From the NCBI GenBank assembly GCA_013176395.1, contig JABMLP010000003.1, positions 434,001 through 498,000 on the forward strand: a stretch of 64,000 nucleotides of DNA, written 5' to 3'. This document shows positions 31,293-41,941 of the stretch, in pieces; positions within the stretch are counted from its first letter, which is position 1, and each line of letters opens with the position of its first letter. Source of the stretch: Venturia oleaginea (Eukaryota > Ascomycota > Dothideomycetes > Venturiales > Venturiaceae). The notes under the pieces were generated by a model. That model worked only from the letters and a program-made list of their open reading frames with translations, searched no databases and had not been told where the DNA came from. A program made the translations under genes and the position numbers.

Positions 31293-33263
31293 TCACGAAC
31301 TCCCAAAACTCCTCTCTAGCCAGGTCATATCCCCAGTCAACACTGCCATCTTTGCGGCCTCACTCATCTTCCTCTTCTGATCTGCCGCCTCCTTCTCCCT
31401 CCTCGCCTTGGTCTTGGAACTCCCACTCGGCGCCACACCGGTCAAAATCCTCTTTTTATCATTCGGTGTATAGTTGACGAACCCGCCTATCTCCGCTGCA
31501 GGTGTTGCGGCCGCTCGACTACTTTCCCTCGAGTGGGTTGTAGCCCGCGAGGCACTTCGACGGTTCTGTTTACGCTGATCGCGACAGTTTAAGCTGCGGG
31601 ATAGGCTGTGGCTTTGAGATTGATTTGGAAGTTGATGATTGTGTCGAGGGCCTGGTGAGGGGGAGGGCGTAGAGCGATAAGATGAGGCGCGAGAAAAGGC
31701 GACGGAGGAAGCACGAGTGGATGGTGCCATTGAGGAGGCTCGCTGTGTGTTGTTGAGGTATGGCAGTGCAGTCATGAGCGGCGAGTTGAAAGACTGATGT
31801 GACATTTGTGCCGGTGAGAAAGTTGCAGGATTTGGCTGGTATACCATCTGATTCCGATTGTATGCTTGGCTTTGCATGCCTTGTTGTAGTTGCATGGGTA
31901 GCATCTCTGCTTGCGGAGCGATATAGACAGAATCAAACGAGGCTGAGACTCCGCTACCATAAGAGAAATGTCCAGAATATGCGGACGTGGGGGTCGAAAA
32001 TGGTCCATAACTCGAGTATGGGGCCCTGGACGGGTGCATATTGATTATCCCTAGACCTGATGTGCGTGGTGTTGAGGTGGCGTTGCATGCGGTTTCTGAT
32101 TGGCCCGTCGGCACACTACACCAGTCCTCAGCCTTGCTATTCTGCAGGGCGTCTGCCTGATCGTGCTTACATGGCTGGGGGTCGGTTATTTGGATTTGGG
32201 GCGGGGTCATCGGGTATCCCGGATCTTCTGTGTGTGAACGAGGTGTGGAGGGGTTAGACGAGAAAGTAAGACCAGGCTGAGAGTCGTGGAAAGATGAGTG
32301 CCGGTTCTCAACAACGGAGTCGAATGATGCGGAGCCGATGGGGGAATGCGGTGGTCGAGAAGTCTCGAGCTTATTATCGTGGAGCTCCTCTTCGGGTATT
32401 GTTACGTCACGATAGCGAGGAGCTGAATCGGCTTCGAGTTGATATCTGTGGGACTGATATTGTCTGTTCGAAGGTAGCAATTGGCCATCTCCACGGTATG
32501 GATGGTATGAGTGAGATGATTGTGATCCAGCCTCTTGTCGATCGGAGAAAGATTGGGTCCTTGCTTGATCTGCGAGGGCAGAATCGTCCCATCGTTGGGC
32601 AAGCATTGTGTGATTTCGCGATGGCTGTCGACCTTTCAAATGCGAAGAACTCGACTGTCTTGGTGGTTTGTTACTTTCAGACTCTTCAGCATGCGAGGCT
32701 CGTGTTCTTTGTACACTGATTGGGAGTAAGGTAGTCTTTTGAAGATCGTCGTAATTCGATGGCCATACAGGCGTGTGAGATGGACTAGCAGGAAGCGCGA
32801 CGAGATCCAGTTCGGTATTGGAGTGGAACGGGTCAAGGTCTAGTAGTGAATCATTTCCAGTCGACAGAAAGCTACCACTAGGTGCATAGTTTGAAGAAAA
32901 GGCGTCGTCGAAAGATGGCAAGGCTGGATCATATGCGTCTCCCGGCACGGCAGAGTCGTGCCAAGAATTTGGAGCCTCATCAAAGCTCATTTCATTCGAG
33001 CATAGCAAAGCATCCTCCAACGTGTCGTTTCCACGTGCTGGCGTCAAATCCGTCATGCTTGGATAGTCGAGATGAAAATCGCTTTGGTCCTTCCCTTTAC
33101 GACCATGGAACGAGTCTGTGTTGACGAAGCTGTCAAAAAAGTCCTCGGATGATGGCACCCATCGAGAGTCGCTGGTGAGCTGAGTTGATGCATCAGGTTG
33201 TTGCTGCTGCTGTTGGTATGAGTCGATGTCCCATGACGGACTTGCAACGGTTTCAAAAGACAT
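31293..33263 (-). CDS. wetA: Conidiation regulator WetA
   Basis: A single 656-codon frame. Residues 1-590 are Ser/Gln/Pro-rich and disordered, including a Gln run of six near residue 17. The last 65 residues contain the conserved ESC1/WetA module: GGFVNYTPNDKKRILTGVAP followed by SGSSKTKARREKEAADQKRK and a short helix (MSEAAKMAVLTGD). This C-terminal signature is diagnostic of WetA, the developmental regulator acting late in conidiation (spore-wall and metabolic maturation, the third step of the BrlA-AbaA-WetA order in Aspergillus). Nuclear. Divergent from SDHAF2 across 957 bp. The start is the first Met (MSFETVASPSWDIDSYQQ); no upstream exon is evident. Confidence 0.87.
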   Translation of the reverse strand: MSFETVASPSWDIDSYQQQQQQPDASTQLTSDSRWVPSSEDFFDSFVNTDSFHGRKGKDQSDFHLDYPSMTDLTPARGNDTLEDALLCSNEMSFDEAPNSWHDSAVPGDAYDPALPSFDDAFSSNYAPSGSFLSTGNDSLLDLDPFHSNTELDLVALPASPSHTPVWPSNYDDLQKTTLLPISVQRTRASHAEESESNKPPRQSSSSHLKGRQPSRNHTMLAQRWDDSALADQARTQSFSDRQEAGSQSSHSYHPYRGDGQLLPSNRQYQSHRYQLEADSAPRYRDVTIPEEELHDNKLETSRPPHSPIGSASFDSVVENRHSSFHDSQPGLTFSSNPSTPRSHTEDPGYPMTPPQIQITDPQPCKHDQADALQNSKAEDWCSVPTGQSETACNATSTPRTSGLGIINMHPSRAPYSSYGPFSTPTSAYSGHFSYGSGVSASFDSVYIAPQAEMLPMQLQQGMQSQAYNRNQMVYQPNPATFSPAQMSHQSFNSPLMTALPYLNNTQRASSMAPSTRASSVAFSRASSYRSTPSPSPGPRHNHQLPNQSQSHSLSRSLNCRDQRKQNRRSASRATTHSRESSRAAATPAAEIGGFVNYTPNDKKRILTGVAPSGSSKTKARREKEAADQKRKMSEAAKMAVLTGDMTWLERSFGSS

Positions 33264-34220
33264 GGTAGTTGTGCGGCGTTGATTTGATTCTGCGTAGGTC
33301 GTGAAATGATGCTCTGTCCAGCAGGTAGCATATACACACGGCGAGATAGCAGAGACGGAGGTCAGCTACCGTGCAAGAAATTGTGAGTGGTTATAAATAT
33401 AGAGTGCAGTTGCAAGAAGATGGCTTCTAGAAACATTGAAACCATTCCACTTGACGAGCCACGCAGCAATAGCCGAATGCCGGCTCAGAGAACGATTGCT
33501 ATGGTGATTGGGCGTTATTGAAGCAAAATGCTGATGATGAAATCCTTTGTAGGGATCCATTCAGTCTTGTCAGCAAGCATTCCAGAGAACGAGGCTCGTC
33601 GTAGCCAGATTTAGCATCATTCCGATCGGAATGCAATTTGAACCTCCTAGATGATTTCTGGTATTTACTGGGTGTATTCATGAGTGTTGCATGCAGACGA
33701 TATTTTCAGGATGATTTTGAGCTATCCTTCAAGCAAAGTAAGCTACGCCTTCGTTGGTGACTGCTGTCCTCTGTTGAGTAAAATTAGGAGGATTGAACAG
33801 ATAAAGAGATTGAAACACGAGTAGACGCCATGTATGAAAGCAGCTCTCAATGCGAAGAAACGCTGCACCGAGAGAATGAAGCCTCAGCTTCATTCTTCCT
33901 TCCGGATGCTAGTCATGGAGTAACCAGTCTCGTCTTCTACTGTAGTTGATTCTTGATGGAATTTCATGTCTCGGAAAGGGCGGGCTTGGAGTGTGTTCAG
34001 AGCTGAGGAGGATTGTATGATGATCGATATGGTGGCTGTTGGGAGCATCGATGTCGTTCTTGGAGTCTTCCCGTCTTGATCCTCGTCGACATTGACAACC
34101 TCGGATGATGCCAAGAGAAAAATGTATGATGCAATCACCGTCCTCTTCTGATACCTACCGAATCGCTTGATCTCTATCCACTGACTCGAGACAACTTTGT
34201 AGTTAACAATCAGCCACACA
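33264..34220. promoter_or_regulatory. Divergent upstream region of wetA and SDHAF2
   Basis: 957 bp. A 247-codon minus-strand frame (33890-34633) overlaps the SDHAF2 first exon antisense and is not supported. I do not assert individual regulator sites. Confidence 0.4.
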
Positions 34221-35219
34221 ATGTCTACATCCAGATTCCTCGTACGCTCCGCGCGCGTTGCCCTCTCGAGCCCAAGAACATTCGGTACCTCTGCCAGAAG
34301 ATTTGCACTCAACGACCGAGGCCACAGAAATGCGGAAGAGCACAGGAAGAACCAGACGGAGAAGCCTCTCAACCCCCATATGACGAACACCACGTCTACC
34401 ATCGCTAACGAGATGCCGAGCATTGGCAAGGATAAAGCTCCTCCAGAGTTTATATCATCCGTCGACCCAAACTTCGCGCCCAAGGATTCCACCCCAGAGA
34501 ACACAGAGCGGATGACAGGCGGGACACAAAAACCTCCCAAGGAAGGCGTGAACGCTGATCTCAAAGTGGGCGAGATCGAAGGTGGTTCATTCAGGGTCGA
34601 GCCGCTGCGAAGGACTGGAGAGGATATCAACACAATGAGAGCGAGGTTATTATGTCCGTTTATACTGTCATGCGATTTTGGCTATCCTTTCCTCTCAATT
34701 AAATGCTAACATACTGTCATCACAGATCAGAGCCGAAAACGGGGAATGTTAGAGGCTGATCTCCTTCTTTCCACTTTCGCTGACACACATCTCGCAACCA
34801 TGACCTCTCAAGAACTTGAGCAGTATGACACGTTCCTGGACGAAAATGACTGGGACATCTACTACTGGGCAACCCAGCAGCCTCCGCCTACATCACAAGA
34901 ATACGCCGAAGGAGGGGGGCCAGATTTTGCCACTCCAACAGCACGAGGAACACCAGCAGAGACAAAGCCAGTAGAGCCTGCCAAGGGCGAATGGGTGCAA
35001 ACTATCGGCACATTCAAAGCTGCCTACAGGCCTGTTCCTTCGAGATGGAAGAACTCGAAGATTCTGGCCAAGCTCAGGAAACACGTCATAGATCGAAGTG
35101 CTGGCGGAATTCATGAGGCCTCGGCGAAGGTGGATGGGCAAGGTTTAAGCCAGACGGTTATCGGAACCGGCGGCGGTGGTATGGCATTCATGCCTCCAAT
35201 CCGTAATTTCGACGTGTAG
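34221..35219 (+). CDS. SDHAF2: Succinate dehydrogenase assembly factor 2, mitochondrial
   Basis: Two exons, 34221-34653 and 34726-35219 (72-nt phase-1 intron, branch GCTAAC), giving 308 aa. It is required for covalent FAD attachment to the SDH flavoprotein subunit in the matrix (yeast Sdh5/Emi5). Visible: an Arg/Ser-rich amphipathic presequence ([21 protein letters not shown]), a disordered linker, then the conserved fold starting [53 protein letters not shown]. The family core is about 100 residues; this protein has the long N-terminus and a C-terminal extension ending [16 protein letters not shown], both seen in other filamentous fungi. The intron splits the codon for Tyr immediately before QSRKRG. 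Confidence 0.92.
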
Positions 35220-36097
35220 AAATTTTTCTTGTTCTCCATTTGCCAGCCGTGTGCCTTGGCATGTGGTTGTAGAAAAGTGTGTACAATTAACATACTGCCG
35301 TTTCGGCTGTAGCACTACTTTCCTTGTTGAATAGCAGAATGATTTGTGCAACGTTCGCCACATCACAGACATATCATTTCATCACTGTCTCACCTCGACT
35401 TGTACAGACAGCAATCCCTAGCTACACGATGTCCTGGCGGCCCTTGGCACAAGCGTCATGTTGGCGCGGGATGTACCACTTCTCATCTGATGTTTTAGGT
35501 TCCTCAAGACTGAACGAATAAAGACATAGTTCGATATCCATCAGACGCCGTCTCAAAAGTCTAGGCTGAGCACATGGACCTTCAATACCAAACCAAGTGA
35601 GCTTTTATCAAACATTACATATGTCAGTTTCGAGATCCGCGTGGCTGAGCAAGGCTGGCACCCATTTGGCTAAACTTGGTCCTGTAGTACCTGAAAAGCT
35701 GGTAGCTAAGGTCCTGGAAATAAGAGACAAAGAAATGGTCAGAAATCAAACGACATCAACATTGAGGCACGCATAATTTATCAGATGACCCTGTACAAGG
35801 GTACAACCAGAGCTTCAAGTGAGGACAGCAAGAGCGTCAAGTGAGAACAGAAAGAGCTTCAAGTGAGTACAGCAAGAGCTAGGACCAAACGCCTGCCTGT
35901 CAATACATAGATATAGCCATGCCCTCCTCACCTTTCAATCTTCAAAAACCTCAATTATTCGCCCATTTTCACAGCCAGCACACCACCTTACTGAACCTTT
36001 GCTATCAGAACCCCTATACAGCCTCTTTACCTACCGTCTACAGCCAGAACAGCCAGCTTCTTGCCTGAAAAGTTAATCCGAACATATCTATCTCATC
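35220..36097. other. Intergenic region with a 22-bp direct repeat
   Basis: Between SDHAF2 and the aspartic protease, both on the plus strand. It contains the tandem repeat at 35809-35880 and a C-rich leader with repeated cagccagaac words (36035-36060) before the protease start. Confidence 0.45.
35809..35880. repeat. 22-bp tandem repeat, about 3.3 copies
   Basis: Three units of agagcttcaagtgaggacag+ca with few substitutions (period 22) and a partial fourth (agagct). About 220 bp upstream of the aspartic protease start codon. Confidence 0.8.
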
Positions 36098-37661
36098 ATG
36101 TCCTCCACTCAGCACACTCGTCTCCCTATCTACGAGAACCCTCACTACAAGAAATCGGGCATCAAGTCATATGTCTGGCTTCTGCAGAAGTGAAAGTGAA
36201 CCCTTCTCACTGCTTTGTTCTTGACATTGTGCTAATCAGCCTATAGACGGCTTCAAGCCAACCATGGACGGTCCGTACTTCCGCGAGGCAAGCATTCACA
36301 GCGAAAAAGACGGATCCCACAAGAAAGCCTTGGGATTGGACCAAATATACGAGCTTCGGAGGTCACACCATCTGCGCCATAAAAAGCCTGCTGCCACATC
36401 CGATGAGGGTAGCCAATCAAATACAGAAGGGTCATCCTCCTCAGGCAAAGCTTCTACAGATGATCAACAGAATGACTCCATGTACCTCACACCTGTCATC
36501 ATTGGCAACCAGACGATGGTTCTCGATTTTGACACTGGATCCAGCGATCTTTGGGTACGTTTTCCGTACTTCTTCGTACATTCTTGTTGATTAACAATCG
36601 TGTAGGTATGGTCGATTTATCTCGATCGCCAGACCAGAGAGCAGGGTCAGAGCTCAGGCAAACATATATATGACCCTTCGAAATCTTCTCCTCGAGCCAC
36701 CCCCATGGCGGGTAGTACATGGAAGATTTCATACGGTGATGGATCCTCCGCTTCTGGTACTGTTGTCACCGACTCCCTGACTATCGGAAGCATCAAGGTG
36801 AACCACCAGGCCATTGAATGTGCACAGCAACTTTCACCCTCGTTCAAGAGCAGTGCAGGAGATGGTTTGCTCGGCCTCGCTATGGGTAATATCAACACTG
36901 TGAAGCCCCAGCGTGTACAGACTCCAGTGGAGAACATGATCACCCAGAAGGACATCACGAATAAGCTTTTCACTGCCTACCTGGGCAGCTGGAGAGATGC
37001 TGCGGAGGATGACAAGGGCCAATCATTCTACACATTCGGCTACATTGATCAAGACGTTCTCAAGCATTCCAACGTCACGGAGCCTTACTATACTCCCCTC
37101 GTCGATCCAGAGCAGGGATTCTGGAAATTCGCTTCTCCCTCCTTCACGATCAATGGCAAATCATTCACTCGTAGCGGAAACACAGCGATTGCCGACACGG
37201 GAACAACACTTGCCCTTGTTTCTGACACTGTCTGTGATGCTATCTACAGCACGATTCCAGGAGCAGAATATGATCCGATCAATCAAGGCTATGTATTCCC
37301 CACTGACACCAAAGAGGAAGATCTCCCATTGGTTGGATTTGAAGTCGGTTCTAAAGGCAAGGTATTCACTTGTGGCAAGGAGGATCTCCTTTTCGCTGAA
37401 ACACGGCCTGGATGGACTTATGGAGGGATTCAGTCGAGAGGTGATTTGCCTTTTGATATCCTGGGTGACACTTGGTTGAAGGGGGTTTATGCTGTGAGTC
37501 GTCTCCTCTTTTCATATCAAGCTCTCTTACCTTTTCGTGGTTTGATCGTTGGAGGTTGTGCTAATGTGTTGTGCTCTTTGTAGATTTTTGATCAGGGAAA
37601 CTTGCGCTTTGGATGTGTGCAGAGGATCGAGAAGTATACGAATTTGGCTCCTCCTCAGTGA
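36098..37661 (+). CDS. Aspartic endopeptidase (family A1) with a non-canonical first intron
   Basis: Exons 36098-36191, 36247-36554, 36606-37493, 37584-37661, giving 455 aa. Pepsin-type bilobal protease: first catalytic motif [10 protein letters not shown] (Asp about 127), flap [10 protein letters not shown], second catalytic motif [11 protein letters not shown] (Asp about 331), C-terminal [11 protein letters not shown]. The N-terminus is a propeptide-like segment ([20 protein letters not shown], then [13 protein letters not shown]) without a clear signal peptide, so secretion is uncertain. The first intron only gives the family-typical KYGFKPT junction if it starts GAAAGT, i.e. the T of the GTAAGT donor is changed to A; acceptor and branch site are normal. 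The gene may therefore be spliced with a GA-AG intron or be a null allele. Confidence 0.82.
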
Positions 37662-39026
37662 GCTTTTTTATCTGGTCTTTCTCTTGTATGTACGCCTGAC
37701 TGATGTGGTAGAAGGGATGCGAAGAGGAAGTGGATTCCTGATGCTTGTTTGATGCAGTAGTTTGTAGGGCACGTTTACCTAGAGGACTTTTAGTATTTTT
37801 AACGTAGTATGGTAATGAATTAGTATTTCTGTTGCTTTGTATCTCTTTATTCTTTTTGGTTTGTGCTTGTTTCCTTGTGCTTTATTATTTTAGTTGTGCA
37901 GCACCGTGTTTTGTACTCGATTTCCTCATTCTGTGCCCGATGCCCTTGTTTATCTTCAAGTGTCTTATCTTCTGCTTGATCTCCTCGTATTGTTCTTGGT
38001 TCCCTTGGCTACTATTATCCAGCCTCGTCATCAGCCTTGCCTTTCTCCATTTTCATGACGCAATCATCTCGACTTCACTGTCGCAACGAGATATTTGAGA
38101 ATCCCATTAAGCCGCTCTAGAAGCTTGTTGTTCAAAGATGGAGTACTATAACTACATTTCGGAATAGTGTCTACTACGATTCAGCCATGTGTTCGTCTAG
38201 CTTGTCTTTGAATGTTAGGTATATTATTTTTGGCCTTGGATTATCACTACATTTCGCGTAGGATATTTCTATGGCGGGTAAAGCAATGTCAGTATCCACC
38301 AGTCAGAACAAGCCGGGATCGTAGAGTTGATGTAGACGTTGGACGAGCTGAAGGAGAGACTTGATTATCCAACGAATTTCTTAATTGTTCTGTGGAATAA
38401 CGGTCTGAGTATAATCTCGAGGTTGGTCGCTAGGAAATCTCGGGGCGTGGGCTTATTGTAGTTGTTATTGGTGGTAAGCTAGGTTCCAGCGGTGGTGTAG
38501 GATACGTTTCGAATGATATGGGGGATCGTGAAAGATGGGGTTTACTCCCGCAGTATAGTATAAATTCGTATGATTTTTTCGCACTACATACGAGCCTCCT
38601 TTCGTTACTCCCGCTACGCTCGGCTAGAAAAGAACTTCTAAAAGGTCTGTTAGGGGTAGGAGCCGAAGTTCCGCTTAGAGCAGCACCCTCATACGTACGT
38701 ATCCTCTCTCGTCGTAGGTTTACTTGCGAGTTATCTATCTATATAGCTTGGTATTATTGTTAATAAGTGGACACATTGACAGATTTCGCATGAGAAAGAG
38801 CCACGGTAGGTTTAGAACAACAAACAGGGTAGATAAGAATAAGATACCACGTTAGGAATAGTGACGGCCTAAACAAATACTCTTCTGTCAAAGCATTTTC
38901 GGCATATAAATATCTCGCCTCGACATCACTCGAAATCTTCATGATACAAACAGTTCTCGAGAGCACCAAATTGAGGAATTTACACAGCAACAGACCGACC
39001 TCAAATCTCCATCAAGGAGCATCAAC
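37662..39026. other. 1.4-kb AT-rich intergenic region
   Basis: No gene supported. The composition from 38500 to 38760 (many TA/CG-rich words) looks unlike neighbouring 3' flanks and could be old transposon sequence, but I cannot assign it. Confidence 0.35.
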
Positions 39027-39601
39027 ATGAAGTTCTCAAGTACTTTCACCGGACTACTGGCTACCTCAGGAATAGCAGCCGCCTTGCCATTCAACGGAAC
39101 AAATATCACCAACCAAGGCTTAAAGACTGGAAACTCCTGCATCGTCAACCTCTCCAATATCGGGACTCCAGCCATGATCGACGGCCTGGAAGTCAAAGTC
39201 CCCAACAAGCTCCATGCTCGTTCATTGTCAACATCTGCATACTACCTGGGCTCCGGTGCTGCATTACATTTAACCTTCAACTTCAACGATCTCTTGCCCG
39301 GCTTAATGGTAAAACTGCCCTCTGATTCCACCATCCACGGCGAGGTGGAAGTGCCAAGACTCCCGTCAAAGGCACGGTCTTGTTGCCATACGAGTTCAAT
39401 GGACAACATTTCGCACTCCTTCTCCGCGACACAATCTACTGCCAGGAGTGCGGATCAAACCTCATTTCTGTATCGACGCTTGCGAAGGAAAATTCAGGTA
39501 CGGCTGTCTATTTCAACAGCCAGGGGGGATGGATTGATTCTCACGGCGCGACGACTACCTTCTTGTTAGACATAAATGGCCTATATGCTTTTGGCGGGTA
39601 A
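39027..39601 (+). pseudogene. Secreted-protein start fused to a decayed Copia-type protease segment
   Basis: The ATG at 39027 opens with a good signal peptide (MKFSSTFTGLLATSGIAAALP) and about 45 residues containing NGT and NIT sites. From about 39220 it changes to retrotransposon-like sequence: STSAYYLGSGAALHLTF corresponds to the retroviral-type protease start of Copia polyproteins, with the active Asp of DSG replaced by Gly. After a frame change near 39345 the +2 frame continues with GTVLLPYEFNGQHFALLLRD, SNLISVSTLAKENSGTAVYF, NSQGGWIDSHGATTTF and NGLYAFGG, the usual order upstream of the Copia GAG-pre-integrase region, and stops at 39601. No integrase, RT or LTR follows. Assignment to Copia is from motif memory. 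Confidence 0.6.
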
Positions 39602-40284
39602 AGAGAGCAGGCGAGGACACAAGGCAAGACACAAGGCAGACGATATAGGGTCGGAAGCAGGAAACGAAGATTAGGAGATCGGGCTAGAAGTAGGGCAGAA
39701 GAGAGGATAGCAATTTTGCTGGTACCGGAACTGCTTACCCTCTATAATTTCCTGGTTTTCGTTTCTTTTTCGTTTCCATAATGGGTTCTATGATATCGGG
39801 ATGTTATGTCCCTATGGGCCACAGAGGACAGGCCTTCCGGCACCTTGCTGCAACGATCTTGTGGTTCGTGGGCTCGATACCATTAGACTGCTGGGCTGCC
39901 AGCTGAATGTGCCTCGGTCTACTTCCGCGACCACTGAAAAGAAGTCATACAATCCGGCCGCAGTTTCTTCCTTAGGCATATGTGAGATTGTGGTTGACCG
40001 CTTCGACTTGCTGCATCGGAATTACCTTTTTGGTTTTAGCTGCAGTCTGCATTGTTTCGTTCTGAAATCTGATTGAAAGTCACATACCTGGCCGTGTCTT
40101 ACCTCGGATTGCAAGGCTGGCCGAAAAACATAGAGTTACCTTTACTTTCGACCACCACAGACGACAACGATGCCAGTTAGCCCAGGGTGGCAGGGTGAAG
40201 AGTCCGAGAGCGGTTAGAATTAGGAGCATCACTGGCCAACTTTACTAGGGAAATTGAGATTTTACTATTCACAAGAGTTTAGAG
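39602..40284. other. Intergenic region inside the transposon island
   Basis: No gene recognised. Short direct repeats of acaaggcaagac occur just after the Copia-like fragment. Confidence 0.4.
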
Positions 40285-40297
40285 GTAGAGATCGTTG

Positions 40298-41903
40298 ATT
40301 GATTGATTGATTGATTTTATCCTACTCGGTTGCAGCCGCTTAATCAGGCAGCTATGTCCGGTTAGGAGGACTTCATCAGACAGCCGACACGTGATAGATT
40401 ATATAATCCACCGCGCCCCACTTCGCCCCGTTCACTGAAACAAGACCAGCTGTCCCCTCCGTCCTCCCTCTTTTCCCTTAACCAGTATCTCCAAATGCCC
40501 GCTGGCTCTTGTAGATACTGGTTATTCTGCTAGTATATCTGTGCTATGTAGACTCAAGAGGCAATGCCTCGTGTTTCGCTAACCTTTTACCTACAGTCTC
40601 CCTCTAATGCTCAGCTTTGTCTATCTGTTTCGCCTTATCCCTCAAGGCCAATGGGTTCCCTAAGTATGTTTCTGCTTGTGAAAGTTGCCTTGCACCAGAT
40701 TCCTATGCGGCGGTGTATTTGGTTGTGTGATGCTGGAGACAATAGTAACCATCGTAGTCGTGATTTCGCTGCTTGGGTGTGATACTCCGGGTATGCCCGT
40801 GGACGAGGCTGTCTGGTAGCTGCCGTATTGTATGGCGCCGATCGTGCTATAGACCTGCCGTCTTATAGTCGGAGCCTATCTGCTGCTAGTCGCTCTCCCT
40901 ACTTGCTATATCGCGCTCCTACTCTTGCCAATGCCATAACTGGGACGCAACAGTCTGGGGAGAGGCTCAAGGCTACGTCTGCTGGCTTGTAGGGAGGGGA
41001 TTTGCCGCCAATAAGCTCCTTCTATACGTCCTTACTGCTTACTGTGTTGCGCACCTACTCTTGCCAATGCCATAACTGGGACGCAACAGTTTGGGGAGAG
41101 GCTCAAGGCTCTGGACATCAGCTTACAGCAGGACGGTTTGCGGAGACGATAGTAGATGAGGTTCTCTAGCAGCTGCCGTATCGTGTCGCACCGATTGTGT
41201 TGTAGACCTGTCGTCTTATAGTCGGAGCCTATCTGCTGCCAGTCGCTCTCCCTGCTTGCTATATCGCGCACCTACTCTTGCCACTGCCATAACTGGGACG
41301 CAACAGTCTGGGGAGAGGCTCAAGGCTACGTCTGCTAGCTTACAGGGAGGGGATTTGCCGCCAATAGGCTCCTTCTATGCGTCCTTACTACTTACTGTGT
41401 CGCGCACCTACTCTTGCCAATGCCATAACTGGGACGCAACAGTTTGGGGAGAGGCTCAAGGCTCTGGGCAACAGCTTGTAGCAGGACGGTTTGCCAAGAC
41501 GTTGGGAGAGATTGTCTAGTCGTTGCAGTGGTGTGTGGTGCCGATTGTTGCACACCGGGCGTCTGGTGTTTGAGTTGTGTTGAAGGTATTGCCGTTCTAG
41601 CAGTGACTCGTCGACTCGGAGCGTTGCAGTGTCATCTGGGGTGATGGACTAGCCGGGAGATAGTGACTAGATGGTTGCTGTTGTCTTTGGTGGACGCATC
41701 GTTCGTGTAGCTTGCTCATGTATTCGTCTGCTTGCTCTGCGGTGGCCGCGACGGCGACTCTAGAGATATCTCATCGACGCTGAGGGACGCGCGATGGCCT
41801 CTAGAGGCCGGAGCGGCCACTGGCAAAGGTGTTTTGATGATCCTTAGATGATACTTCTGTAAATTCCAAAAATTGAGTTCTCGCTGTGTGTGCTGTTTTT
41901 TTT
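40298..41903 (-). mobile_element. Non-LTR-like retroelement, copy 1 (5' end to the right)
   Basis: A 1606-bp segment bounded by a perfect 13-bp direct repeat gtagagatcgttg (40285-40297 and 41904-41916), read as a target-site duplication. On the minus strand it ends in a (TCAA)n tail (plus strand 40298-40316, TTGA repeats). The variable-length duplication plus a simple-repeat tail points to target-primed reverse transcription (LINE or SINE-like). A second, inverted copy lies at 59771-61111 with clear similarity along its length. Open frames are short and broken, and I see no reverse-transcriptase motifs, so it is non-autonomous or a decayed gag-like part. An internal 353-bp duplication distinguishes it from copy 2. 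Confidence 0.78.
40805..41510. repeat. 353-bp tandem duplication inside element copy 1
   Basis: Landmarks recur at exactly 353-bp distance: 40805/41158 (gagg...), 40862/41215 (cttatagtcggagcc), 40918/41271 and 41054/41407 (cctactcttgcca). Copy 2 of the element contains this unit once. The two halves differ at scattered bases, so the duplication is not recent. Confidence 0.85.
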
Positions 41904-41941
41904 GTAGAGATCGTTGTTGGTAAGCCATGCATTAGGACTTC

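Noticed and set aside
32294..32719. 141-codon plus-strand frame
   Set aside because: Antisense to the disordered part of WetA.
33890..34633. 247-codon minus-strand frame
   Set aside because: Antisense to the SDHAF2 first exon, which has a clear family match; composition fits a shadow frame.
37832..38098. Hydrophobic 88-codon frame
   Set aside because: T-rich 3' flank gives Phe/Leu/Cys-rich translation by chance; no signal peptide plus mature domain and no homologous pattern.
40564..40782. Plus-strand frame with a related antisense frame at 60659-61102
   Set aside because: Both are the same antisense frame of the non-LTR-like element; conservation reflects element homology, not a gene.
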